From NCBI GenBank assembly GCA_013396995.1, contig VWZP01009168.1:62001-126000 (forward strand): a stretch of 64,000 nucleotides of DNA, written 5' to 3'. This stretch comes from Dicaeum eximium (taxonomy: Eukaryota > Chordata > Aves > Passeriformes > Dicaeidae). A program made the translations under genes and the position numbers. Under the pieces are notes generated by a model. That model did no database searches, was not told the origin of the DNA, and saw only the letters and a list, made by a program, of their open reading frames with translations. Below are positions 1-12,100 of this stretch, in pieces; the first letter of the stretch is position 1; the number at the start of each line of letters is the position of its first letter.

Positions 1-153
1 TTATCAGAACCACGGTATCCTCTACAGCATGCTGAAGGGGAAAATGAGTCCCACCAATCTGCACATGTTCTCAGGCACTTTGTGTAAGGAGCTCCATGAG
101 CACGTGGCTCAGCTGGGCACAGAGGGCATGGGTGACCTCAATGACCTGGTAAG
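1..153 (+). CDS. CYP39A1: CYP39A1 exon (window exon A, 5' end cut by window edge)
   Basis: Open from the first base, with codons starting at base 2 (YQNHGILYSMLKGKMSPTNL...). Two donors overlap here: GTAAGG at 149 and GTAAGG at 154. Only the second leaves two bases (AG) that make an Arg codon with the first base of the next exon, restoring NDLVRHVMYP, which matches the human NNLVRHLLYP segment. The acceptor of this exon is outside the window. Confidence 0.9.
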
Positions 154-3100
154 GTAAGGGAGTTTTGCAGCACATCTCTAACTCAGGGGCGTCCTATGTG
201 GGAGAGAAATGTTTCTGTAAAGCAGCTGGAACTCAAAAGTCTTACAAAAGTTTTGTCAGGATGCTCATCACAGCTTCATGGTTTCAGGTGGCTCACAGAG
301 TGGACAGGGTTTCATGTAAAGGTGTTTCTTCCAGTTAGGAGAAGCATCTGAATTGCCTGTTTAGAAGAAAAAAGAAAACACAGCATGTTCCAACAAGCCC
401 TGTTTCCCAAAAGATGGGATAAAAGCTTCACATATTTATAAAGAACTTAGAAAGAGACAAAATGCTTAATCTTCTGCAGGTTGAGAACTTTTGAGCCAAG
501 CTCAGCTTGAAGCTTAACTCTCTGCAACTGACTTGGCTGCCAGAACTTCATGTTAAAAAAAATTTGTTTCATGTGACAGCAACAAAGCTTTTAACTCCTT
601 CTTTTTCTTGATTATCTGGGACAACACCTATATCTTGTCTGTTTATCTGTACTACAAGTTGAATATTCATGGAATCACAGAATGGCTTGGGTTGGAAGGC
701 CTTAAAGATCCTCATATTCCATCCCCTGCTATGGGAGCTTCCACTAGAGCAGGTTACTCAGAGCCCCATCCAACCTGGCCTTGAAGACTCCCAGGGATGG
801 GGACAGATACTGCCTTTGTTTTGGACCTGTTTCTAACACCTCGTATTCTGATTGTCTTTTGCTGTCTTTTTCTGCATAATGCAGTAAGATACAGCTGTTA
901 GTGCAGTTAAATCACTTGGCACCTCTCACTGCACTTGGGAAAAATAGGGGGGAGAGGGGCTTTGAAATCTGGTAGGGGGTGACTGGTTCTGCTTTGCTAA
1001 ACAAGGCAAAGTAAAAGTACTGGAATGCAACATTCTGAATAATTGTTATTTAGCTGCCTCAAAATGAAATCCATAGAGCCACCAGATGGCCCCCTCTTCC
1101 TAATTATCAGAAAATCAGAACAGTGAGTGCTGTTTCCTGAAATACTCACTTAGCAGCATCTGGGACACAGCAAAGGCTGCACAAGAGCTTCCTGGCGTAC
1201 AGGAGAAGGGTCTGAGGAAGGAGCTCAGAGTTTGCAGGATAACAGAGGAGCAGGCATGAAAGAGTGAGATGAAGAGAAACCAAAAAAGCATTATCTGTCC
1301 AGGAAAGCTGCAACCAGAGGAAGGGTATTTCAGGATGTTTGGTCCCGAGGGGTTTGTGCAATGCCCAGAAGGTTCATGTGGGTCAGACTGAAATTAGAGG
1401 GGTGGTTAATGGGGAGAGGGGGACCTTGGTGGCCAGAGCCTTTCTGCCCCTACTCATGTGACCAAACCCTAACTGGTGAAGTTCAGCCATGTGTAGAAGA
1501 CCAGCCTGAGGTCTGTGTATCTCCTGCCTCTGTTTAAAATCTGCAATAAGTGTGTGGGTGAGGTGTGAGCCTTGAGTCCCACAGCTTCCAGGGCTGGCAG
1601 TCCAGCAATGCAGTGTGCTGCATCCTGATCTAAAACTGCTGCAACAGCTTCCCTGTGGCCCCTAAGTCTTGGGCATCTTGTTCTTGCAGGCATGTCATGT
1701 ATCCAGCGGTGGTGAACACTCTGTTTGGGAAGGGCATCTGCCCAACCAGCCCAAGTGAAATCAAGGAGTTTGAAGAGCATTTTCAGAAGTACGATGAGGA
1801 TTTTGAATATGCTTCTCAGATGCCTGAGTGCTTCCTGAGGTAAAGGGGCAGAGATGATGATTGTGGTGTACCCACTGCAGACATTTATCTTGCTGCAGTG
1901 TCAACCATGGGAGACATTTCCCCTGGAGGATGATGCCCAGTTTTTATTGATGGTGTGCCCTCAGGTGGAGCAGGCTTTTAGCTAAATGCTTCAAAAAAGT
2001 TCTGACCTTGTCTTGTGCATTTTCCCAGTATAAAGCAGAAATAACCTGGCTTAGGTGAGCAGAGCCCAGCTTGGACCTGTCAGGGAGCAGCAGAACAGGG
2101 TAAAGAGCAGATGCCTGAGCCTAAATGTGAGTTCCAAGCCCAGGGGGTCTCCAATGAGGTGTCTCTCTGCTCTTTTCTACACCTCAGCTGTTTTCCCAAT
2201 ACCAATCCCAGGTTGCGTGTCTGCACTGTCGCAGAACTGACTTTGGGTAGAGACACCCAAACCCTGAGAAGGTGCTTCCAGACACTGTCAGTGCTCTCAG
2301 GGCCATCATCACACCTTTAGCACCTCAAAACACCTTCAGAAAGAATTGAGGATCCTCTAAAAAAATGGCTTTTTTTTTTTTCAAGAGGATCATTCTTGAA
2401 AAGATTGGCCTAAGCAGTGTGTCCAAATCAACAATGAAAACCTGTAATAAAAAGGTATGAAAATGTAGGAGTTTTGCAGTCCCAGGTCCTGGCTGCAAGA
2501 GAAGGTCTGGCCAAGGTGAAGGCCTTGGACGTGCTGTTCCTCATGCCAGTCATCACTTCTGTCAGTCAGACTGACACTTGGCTGTTCATCAGCTGACTGC
2601 TGCCCAGGGGCTTCTGGAAAACAACCCAAGGAGTGCTTCTCATGGAAAAGGAAATGTTGGTTTGTGCTGCCTCAGTTAAGTGCTTCTTGTTTGTTGTTTT
2701 TCTTTACAGGAACTGGTCCAAATCCAAAAAATGGCTTCTAAAATTATTTGAGAAAGTAGTGTTGGATGCTGAAAGGACCAACCCTTCAGAGACTGCATCC
2801 AAGGTAAACATCCGAGGCTAGGAAATAAGATGACTTTGTTGTATATTCTGACTGAAGCAATGGAGGGCAGGAATTACTTCAGTACTGGAAGAAATAAGTC
2901 AAATATGTCAGCTTTTATAGCTATGCCCAAATGTTCCAGTATTGCTGTCACCTGCAGTAGGACAGACCCATAACTTTGACTCCTGTTCCTCCATTTAGTT
3001 TATTTCAAGCAATTCTGAGAATTAACATCTTCCCCTGGCGAATTTTAAGGCAAAGTTTCAGAGCTATGACCCATCCCCAGCCTGCAGTATCATGCTGCAG

Positions 3101-6100
3101 TGAGCAGTTGAAAGAAGTGAGAGAAAGACCCTTCAGCTTTTTCATTGAGGGCACCATGCTGTGAAACTTCAAAACCTTACATGTGCTATTTATAAACCCT
3201 GGTGTAGAGTGAGCAGATCCTTCAACAGCCAGACTGGTAGAAAATAGCAGATTACTGGATTGGGAGCCAAGTACCCTAAATATTGATTGTGTCAAAGCTG
3301 AGATAAGTTGTTCCCCTGGTTATTCTCCTTAGCTCTGGCAGGAGTTCTGCCGATAGGGCTGACAAATGTGACGGCAGACTGGCCTGGGAATTTTGATCTA
3401 CCAAATGGTTGTAGAGCAGATCCTTAGACAAAACAGGTTTTATTTAGACTTTAAAAGCTTTACATACCACAATTTCTTTAATAAAATAAACCAGATTAGC
3501 AGAAAGGAAGAGAAGGCTGGAGAGGAGCTAGTGGGAGGTAAGAAGGTGCAGAGAGTAGGAAGCACAAACTTGGTGTCCTAGATTGGATGGGAATTTGGAA
3601 AAAAAATCAGACTTTTTATTCAAAGTTGGCCTTTTCCCCTCTGAAAAGTAGGCAGGAAGCATGGTTGCCCTGCATTTCAGCAAATACTTTAAACAAAAGC
3701 TGATCCTAGAACATTACACAGTTGCTATAGTTTCAAATATTAGCCCATTTAAGTCACTGCTTAGGTCACTAACAAGGTGCCCAAGGTGCCTGAAACTAGG
3801 GAGTTTGCTGAAGTGTCACACCATCTCTTTCTAACAAGCACCTTTTTGGCATGAGCAGAGAGAACATTCTCTTCATTTCCATTCATTCAACTGGCTCATT
3901 CCCATTTTCAGGTTCTTTAAAGCAGAGGTGTAGAGAAAGGATTAGAATAGGGATTTTTTTTTCCTTTCTTCCACATACAAGCAACAATGGGGTGTGAGGG
4001 AACCCAATCCTCTAAAACTTTAAGGAAATGGAGAGCAGTGAAAGTATTCAGGAGGCACTCATGTGGTGCACTGAATTTTTCTTGTCCTCTGCCTATGTGA
4101 TTTCACTTTCTCTTAATAGCTGTCATTTCTACATTGTGCCTTCCAAAAAAGCCATAACTAATATTACTTCTCTTTGAGAAACTAGTCCTTGAGTTCTAGT
4201 CCCCTGCCTCAAACTATATTTTAATATATTCTTGGAAATACAGATAATTTTCTTTTCTTTTTAACAGACACTTCTACAACATCTCCTGGATAACTTGCAG
4301 GGAAAACATCTAGCTCCCAATTATGGTCTCCTGATGCTCTGGGCTGCCCAAGCAAATGCTGTGCCTGTAAGTACATCAGCTACAGAAACACCTTCTCTCT
4401 CCTGTTCCAAAGCCTGGATTTGGGAAGGAAAGGCTTTGAAGTAGAGGTCACACACACTCCATGGATTCCAAAGAAGGGATTATCACGCCCACATGAATCA
4501 CTACAAATATACCCAGGCTGCAGTGTCACAGAAGCAATGACAAGAAAAGCTCTTCTTGTATTTTTCCTAAATTATGTTGTCCCCTGTCATAACATTTCAG
4601 GAACATAAGCCTCACAGCTATTAAGATCACAGTCTTAAGTTGTGAAGAGCATTTAACTCTGTTTCGAAGCACTGTGGCTGTATTATAGAAAAGACTATTT
4701 CAGATACCCTGGTGTTACTGATTGTAAAGAATATCAAAAGCATAATATAGAGTAACTTCATCTGTGTGTAAACCCTTGAGTGATTTTGTCGCTTTCATTT
4801 TTGGGGGATCTGCTGTACAAATGCCAGTGGAAGAAAAGCAATAGTTTGCTTCTAGAGCTATTAAGTTTTGTCTGTGTTAGAAAAGGATTTGCTGGATTAA
4901 TGATACTGATATAAGTATGCTAACAAGGCCAATATATCTAACACAGCTTAGGCTGACCAAAGACATTTATAGGAATTTCTCAGATGAAAAATCCATAGCA
5001 GCAAAAACATCCTTTATTTACCATGACTACTAAGCTCTTTCCAGCACAGTTATGTCCATTACAGATGTGATTTAGAAAAACACGATAGTGAGTTATTTTT
5101 ATATGTTCCCTTAACGGATGTATCTGTGTTTTTTGGAGATTGGATATTGCTGCAGTTTAGCCTAAGGGAAATTCATCCATTTCAGTGAGGTTTCTGTGGA
5201 TTCACGTGTTGGCGTAAGTGGGAGGCACAGCCTGCTGTCTGTTATCAGGATAACTGACATTCCTTCCACAACACTTACTTCTGTAATATTCAGCTGTAAA
5301 TAGACATACAGATATTTTTCTGTTTCTCAGAATAGTAACAACCACTGTTCTAGGGAATGGAATGACGAAAGAAAAGGCCTTTCACCTTCCAAGGGCATTT
5401 TTTATAAGCACTTTAAACCCTTTTATCTGAAACAATTCAGTTATCCCTTCTTAGCCCATGGAGTGAAGCCGCAGTGTCCAAGTGCTGTACAGGAAAGCTA
5501 AGCTACAAGATTTGCTTTGCAGAAGGAGGGCTGCATCCATGTCAGTCTGTTTGGGAAGTAACAGTCAGAGTTTCATCCCTCACCAGCACAGATGGCCCAC
5601 GACCAGATCTGTGTGCAGGCTGCACCTCCCGCTAGCTCAGCAAGAGGAGAGAGACTCCTGGCATTGCTGCCAGTCCTTCTGGTCTCATCCTGCTTAAGAG
5701 GATTTTCTCCTTTCCTAAATTTCTTGATTTTCAACTTCATTGCATAATCAGTTAGAAAATTATTTCTAAAGGGGATATACTACTCCTTGTTTTGCTGTTA
5801 ATTAGAACTTTTCCTGCCCATTTTAGTGTGGCTCACTATGACAATGCCCTGCAAATTATTTAACCTCGTTTCTGCAAATGCTAGTATAATTTTTTTTTTC
5901 ATTCTTGCAGCTAAAACTAATCAAGCATGATGATTTAGTAGCTCATTTAACACCTAGTTATTTGAAAAGAAAGGATTCTGTGTTTCAAAGCTCAAGGCCA
6001 AAGCTATATAATGTTCACTAAAGATAAGTACACAGCAGATGACTAGACATAATCTCCCAGGAGCTGAGCCCTTAGATATGGATTTACCCAGGAAGCACAG

Positions 6101-9100
6101 CTCCTCATGCATCTCAACTACAACAGGCACATACAAAAAAAGTGCAAATGTTTTCACCTGCCTCTGTGATTTGCTAAAAAAATTACGTCATTCTGTTCCA
6201 TGTCCCTAAATTCAAGGATTTCCATCTCTGTTTAGGTTGCATTTTGGACCCTTGCTTTCATACTCTCTAATCCTGCCATTTACAAGAAGGTCATGGAAGA
6301 CCTGGCTTCTGTTTTTGGCAAAGCAGGTAATAAATCTGATTGCACAGGGCACACTTGGTCAGTGGCTGGGAGCAATGAGTGTTCCAGTTAAGGGTGCTAC
6401 TGATAGCAGAGAGCTTTCAGGTCTTTACTCAGTATATGCTCAAGACATATTTTTAAGCAAAAGCACCTCTGATATTAGCAGAAAGAAGTAGGAAAAGAAC
6501 AGTATGTGTTTGTTTCTTCATTCCTATCATTTAGAATTAGATTTGTGTTTCCCAGTCTTGTGCTTTTTCCAGGCACCTACGATTGGGTCAGATGAGGTCT
6601 TTCAGTTCAGGTGCTTTTCATGGTGTGCTGTTCACCACAGTTACAGCTATTCATGAGAGAAAAAAACCAGACCAGGAACTGTTCTCCTTTCTGTCATCAG
6701 AGGCAATTTTTTTCCAGCATAGTTCACCCCCCGTGAGTAACCTCTTTCCCTCAAAAAGCAGTCATCTATTGGGAGCAGTCATTCCCATATGCAGTCCCTT
6801 GGACCAGAGTTAAACTTTCACAGAAGACTCTTTGTTGACATAGGTCAAAACTGTATCAAGAAATATGTCAGTAATTAACCAATAAAGAAAATTCATGAAG
6901 CCTTTCTCCTGGCCTTGTTTCATTTGCTGATGTTAACAGAGCCCAAGAGCTCAGCCATGGCTTCTTGTCTTGGTGCCTACAGTCCCTGATATTTCCATGC
7001 AAAGTCCTATGAAAGCAGAGAAAAACTCTGAAGACTTTTAACTTCCAATATGACTTTGTTTGGCCCCATCTAACACCATATCTACACCTACCTTAGAATT
7101 ATTGAATTATGTTCAGTGGCTTTTCTTAAATTTTACTGATTTAGGTCTATTTATTTACTTTGAAATATAAAGACAATTTTTGGGTTTAAACAGTGCCTTG
7201 AAGTATTTCACACACAGTCCTAAAGCAAGTCTGTATCAAAACAAGTATGAAATGCAATTTTTACATGGAGTCTTCTTTCTCGTGCCATAATAGGTAAAGA
7301 TAAACTGGAAGTCTCTGAGGAGGACCTGAAGAGGATCCCTTTCATTAAATGGTGCACTTTGGAAGCCATACGGCTGAGGTCTCCAGGTGCAATCACCAAG
7401 AGAGTCATAAACCCAATTAGAATTAAGGTGAGGTTTGGTTGTGGTTTTTTTTTTCCCCAAAGGATGCTGTGTGATTTGTCTGGAAAGGGTCCTCTTGATT
7501 GATCTGGGTAAAATTACAGTGATAGAGATATTCCCCAGCCTCACATATCTATTCTTTTTAATAGATTTATTCATCATCATTAATTTATGAGTGGTTTGGA
7601 TTCTCTGGCTCACAGTCTTGCCTTCAATTTTGAACTGATTTAAGATTGAATTAAACTACAGATACTGATGGCATATAAAAGAGGAATCAAACACAACAAG
7701 TATAGTAGAAGGAACTACATTTTATTAAGTGATAAGACCCCTTTTTGTCCTCTTCACTAACATTTAGAAGGTAGGAGTCAGCATTTAAGAGTCTGGCAAA
7801 GAAATGTTTGGGACAAAAACCCACACTCTTAAGGAATCAATGCTCATGACTATTTAAGATTACTGATTAAATTACTAATATCTACTGTCATAGAAGGCTT
7901 TCTTTGAATTTCTTTGCATTGAAGGAAGTATTTAACAAAATATTTAGTAAAAAGAAAACATCTCACATGGTAAATCAAGAAGCAGGAAAGACAGAAATAA
8001 TGCTTATGGTATTTTGATATCTAAAAAACCCCGAATTAGAATACAAATAATCTTTTGACCTTCCCCAATGTTTAGATTTTATGGAAAAAATAGCAACAGC
8101 AAGAAAAAACATATTACAATCAAACATGTAATATGGCCACCATGGCTTTATCACCTTCACTTGTCTTTTCTTAGGATCTTCTGCTGATGGAAGAGAACTA
8201 CCAAGGAGAGACTATTTTGTGAGATTTTTAGCTCTTTTCTTAGAAGTTTTTCTCCTTTTCAGAATTTCACCATCCCTGCAGGTGACATGCTGATGTTGTC
8301 ACCATATTGGTTGCACCGGAACCCAAAATATTTTCCTGACCCAGAAATGTTCAAACCTGTAAGTTGTCACTCTTAGTGTGGATATTTTGCTGCCTTTTCT
8401 CCCCTTAACTTATTTTACAATAAATGCATATGGACAGATGTGCTTAAATCTGGCTGGAGAATGGCCTTGAACAGACAGACACAAAGGAGGAGCCTGTAGG
8501 AATAAAAAAGTCTTTTAAAGTCAGTGACATGTTCCAGGTAGTATGGTGCTACTTTAGTATCACTTTGATCCTGACCTTACCACTCTGTGTAACTCCCTGA
8601 AAGGAGACTGCAGCCAGGTGCGGATTGGTCTTTTCTCTCAAGTAACTGATAGGATGAGAGGAACCAGCCTCAAATTGTGCTAGGGGAGGTTTAGATTGGA
8701 TATTAGGAAAAATTTCTTCACTGAAAGGGTGGTCAGGCATTGGAACAGGCTGCCCAGGAAAATGGTGGGGTCACCATCCCTGGAGGGGCTGTGTAGGTGT
8801 GGCAGCTGGGGATGTGGTTTAGTGGTGGATTGGCAGTGCTGGGCTAATGTTGGACTTGATGATCTTAGAGGTCTTTTCCAACCTAACCAATTCTATGATT
8901 CCAAGTATTCTTCTCTCCCTGTCGGATGATTTCTCGTAGGTATTATCTCTGCTAATTCAGTAGTTAATCTGGTTTCTTGATTATTATTCCACTGCAGGTG
9001 GCTGTGTGGGCAGGCTTGTAACTGCTCTTTTTAGCACCATTTAATATAGAACAGTTTGTCTTTTTTATAGAAATACATCAAGGAGTAATTTAAACAAAAC

Positions 9101-12100
9101 TTCCCTTCTAGCAAACTCTTCCTGATTTGAAATCCCTTTTAACAATTCCTGCTTCTTTGAAATCTGAAGCTGAAATTCTGATGCAGCAGCTTATTATTCT
9201 AGTAGCTTTATTGATAAAGAGCAAGTTAGCTTGTTTTTAGAAACTCTTTTTTTTCAAGAGTAATAGATGAGTGCCTCTTGGACACTGTCATTCCAATTGT
9301 ATGACCTTGCTTCATCACTACTGAGATTTTTTTCTTCTTTATTGGATTTTGATGCTGACAGGTTTCTTCCTCAGAAAGCTCTAAACAGCCCTAGCTGAAA
9401 AAAAAACCCCTAAAATAGATAAATGCAAGATGATGTCTTCTCTGGGACAGCTTCATCAGAGGAGTTCACCACCAGAAGCTTGACAGGGTGTTACTTGGCA
9501 GAGTAGCACTGAGTCTGTGGAGGCTGGAACAGTTTGTCACCCAGCAGTCATGAGATTTGCTTCCCTCAGTGTCACCCACCAAAACTTCAGCCAATATTGC
9601 CTTGTTCCTTGTGTTGTCCCTTTCTTCTCAAAGCAATTCAGGATGGAGCAGGGATCCCTTTGAGTACAGAATAGCTGTTTTTTGTGGAGAATCATTCATC
9701 TTCTCACACGCTGGCTTAAAGCTCATAGACCTCGCATTTGTCTGTGCAGAGCGTCTTAGAAATGTTTTTTTTTTGTGCAAGATGTGTGTGAGCAATTTGT
9801 GTGTCATGACAAAATTTTGTGGCTGAGGCTTCCCTCAGTACTGGTTGAACATTTGTATTTGTAGATGTATTTAAAAAGAGAAGGTTGCATTTTAATAGCT
9901 CAGGATTGCAGGAAATGGGAAGGTATAGGAAAACTGTTTTAGGGGTAATTTTGAAAACTTCTCCAGCATTTTAAGGCACCTAAATGTGTTTCAAATGGGA
10001 CCCTCATTTCTTTCCCTGATTCGGTGTAGACTTCTGCATCCCAACTCTAATACTAACAGGTTGAATGCAAAAAAATTGTATTAGTGCAACTTTGTATTGA
10101 AGATTAGCTGTCCAAGGTCATTTTTAGCTTGAAGAAATAAAGTTAAGCTTTATTTATATAAGGCTGATTTGGAAAAAAAAAGTTTCTTCCCACAGGATCG
10201 TTGGAAAGAGGCAAATTTAGAGAAGAATGCTTTCTTGGACAGCTTTGTGGCATTCGGAGGAGGGAAGCATCAGTGTCCAGGAAGGTCAGTGAAACAGCTG
10301 GAGTTTATTTATTCCCAAACCCTGCAAAGAACAACTCTCCTGAACTGGGCTTCTCTTACTTTTGGAGATAATGTGTTTGTTTTGCTCTTTGTCAGTCTCC
10401 TAATGTTTGGCATCATCAGCGCCTTGTTTAAACTGACCTGAAAGTGGTTTCATACCTGGAAAAGACAAGTCCCAATGAACAGACAGAATCTGAGACCAGT
10501 GTATCAAGGGATATCATCCCCCCACCCAGGGAGGAAATTCAGCCTGGAAATTCTGCCCCTGCTGAGGTTTCTTTTCATCAAGGGAAATTTGCTGCACTTC
10601 CAAGCACACCCTTTTACAGACACTGTTATTTAGGTTGCCTTAAACTAGTTCAAAACAAATCTACAGAACATTTCTCAGGTCTGAGACTCTCTTTCCATCC
10701 TCTGTGATGCCATTGACATCTCTGCTGATCTTCAGGTATCTTAACTGGGTGTTCTCTGTTTGAATTTGGTCTTTGCATTAGGGCACACAGAATTGTATAA
10801 TGGCTTAAGTTGCAGATCCTGTCTCACTTCACTCCTCCAGCAATGCCAGCCTTGGTACTTCCTGCATTCCTTCTACAGTTTTCTCTGCTGTCCCTCTTCC
10901 TGGAACAAGTCCCAGGGAGCCAGCTGCTCCTCATTCCTGTGTTCAAACATCTCTGTGCTCAATCCTCTGCCTTCAAAACTTGGGCTCCTCTGAGACAAAA
11001 GTCTCCTCAGAATCCTTAAGACCACTCATTTTACCTCAAGTTCCATGTGGAGTAAGGAATATGGAGGGTGTTGCAGAGGATCTGCATTCTGGAATCTGCA
11101 CTCTATGGCAGGCTAGACATGAGTGTCAGATAAACTTTGTGAAGGCATTAAAGACGTGCACAAAATGAATAAAACTGCTTTCACCATTTAGGCTTTGCCA
11201 GAGGGAAGTGCTCACTCCCTGCTGTACCTCGGTGGCTTGTACCACATTCCTGAGCTAAATCTGAGCACAGCCTCATTCCCAGCAAGGGCAGCAGCAAAAT
11301 TCACAAGAGGCATCTGCAGGTACAGGGGAAGCTGCAAAACAATGTTTCTGAACGCTGCTTGTTTATATATCCTGACCTATATATTTGTTCAGGTTGTTCT
11401 CTGATAACATCTTTCAAATAGGTTTTTGTTTAGAGAGAAAAGTATAACATTTCTACACAGATAACAGATGGAGAATCCTTTTCTTGCTGAGAAACCAAAA
11501 AGCCCTCTCAGACCCTTTGGCAGTCCACATGGTAACACACAGCTTCAGGTTTTTCAGCAATAATTGTAAAAGAATAATATGATGGTCTTGAAAAAAAAAA
11601 AATTAAATCAAAGGTTGTATCAAGGAGTCCAGGTTGCAGATTTCCTTCATACAACTGAATGAAACAATGATATTTCAAATTTAAGATGCATTTTTATTTA
11701 TTTCAGTTCTGAGGTTTATAAATGAAATGTATGAAACATTTCATTTCTCCATTGCAAAAGTTCAGCATAAAATTAAAAGCTAATTTAATCAAACTGAAAG
11801 CTAGTAAATAACTTAGCTGTCCAATATTCTACCAAACTGATGTGGGAAGAGCTACCAAAAAGCCATTTCTGTGCCATAATTTTTACATAAAAAAAAAATT
11901 TGATGTCAGTTTGACTACTTTGGTCAAACCAGGTGATTATTGCCTGTGTGACTGTGCTTGTCTTGCAGGGGTGTATTGTCCCCTCAAGCACTGGGGTCCA
12001 GGGCCCTGCTGTGCAAACAGAGCTGGGACTGGAAGAACCCAGCCTTGCACGGTGTTGCAGGCTTGGAGCTTAGGCTACATCCCACTTGAAGTGGGCTAAT

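Larger units (their letters stand above)
1840..8262 (+). other. CYP39A1: CYP39A1 introns B to F (between the exons listed)
   Basis: Five introns separate exons B to G: 1840 to 2709, 2804 to 4267, 4367 to 6235, 6327 to 7293 and 7428 to 8262. All have GT-AG borders. They are AT-rich and show no CR1, LTR or RNA gene that I can recognise. Confidence 0.7.

Noticed and set aside
141..154. Earlier splice donor GTAAGG at 149 for CYP39A1 exon A
   Set aside because: Using it leaves phase 0 and breaks the frame with the next exon; the donor at 154 restores the conserved LVRH sequence.
7236..7613. 125-codon - strand open frame over CYP39A1 exon F
   Set aside because: Antisense shadow of a real exon plus intron; no domain.
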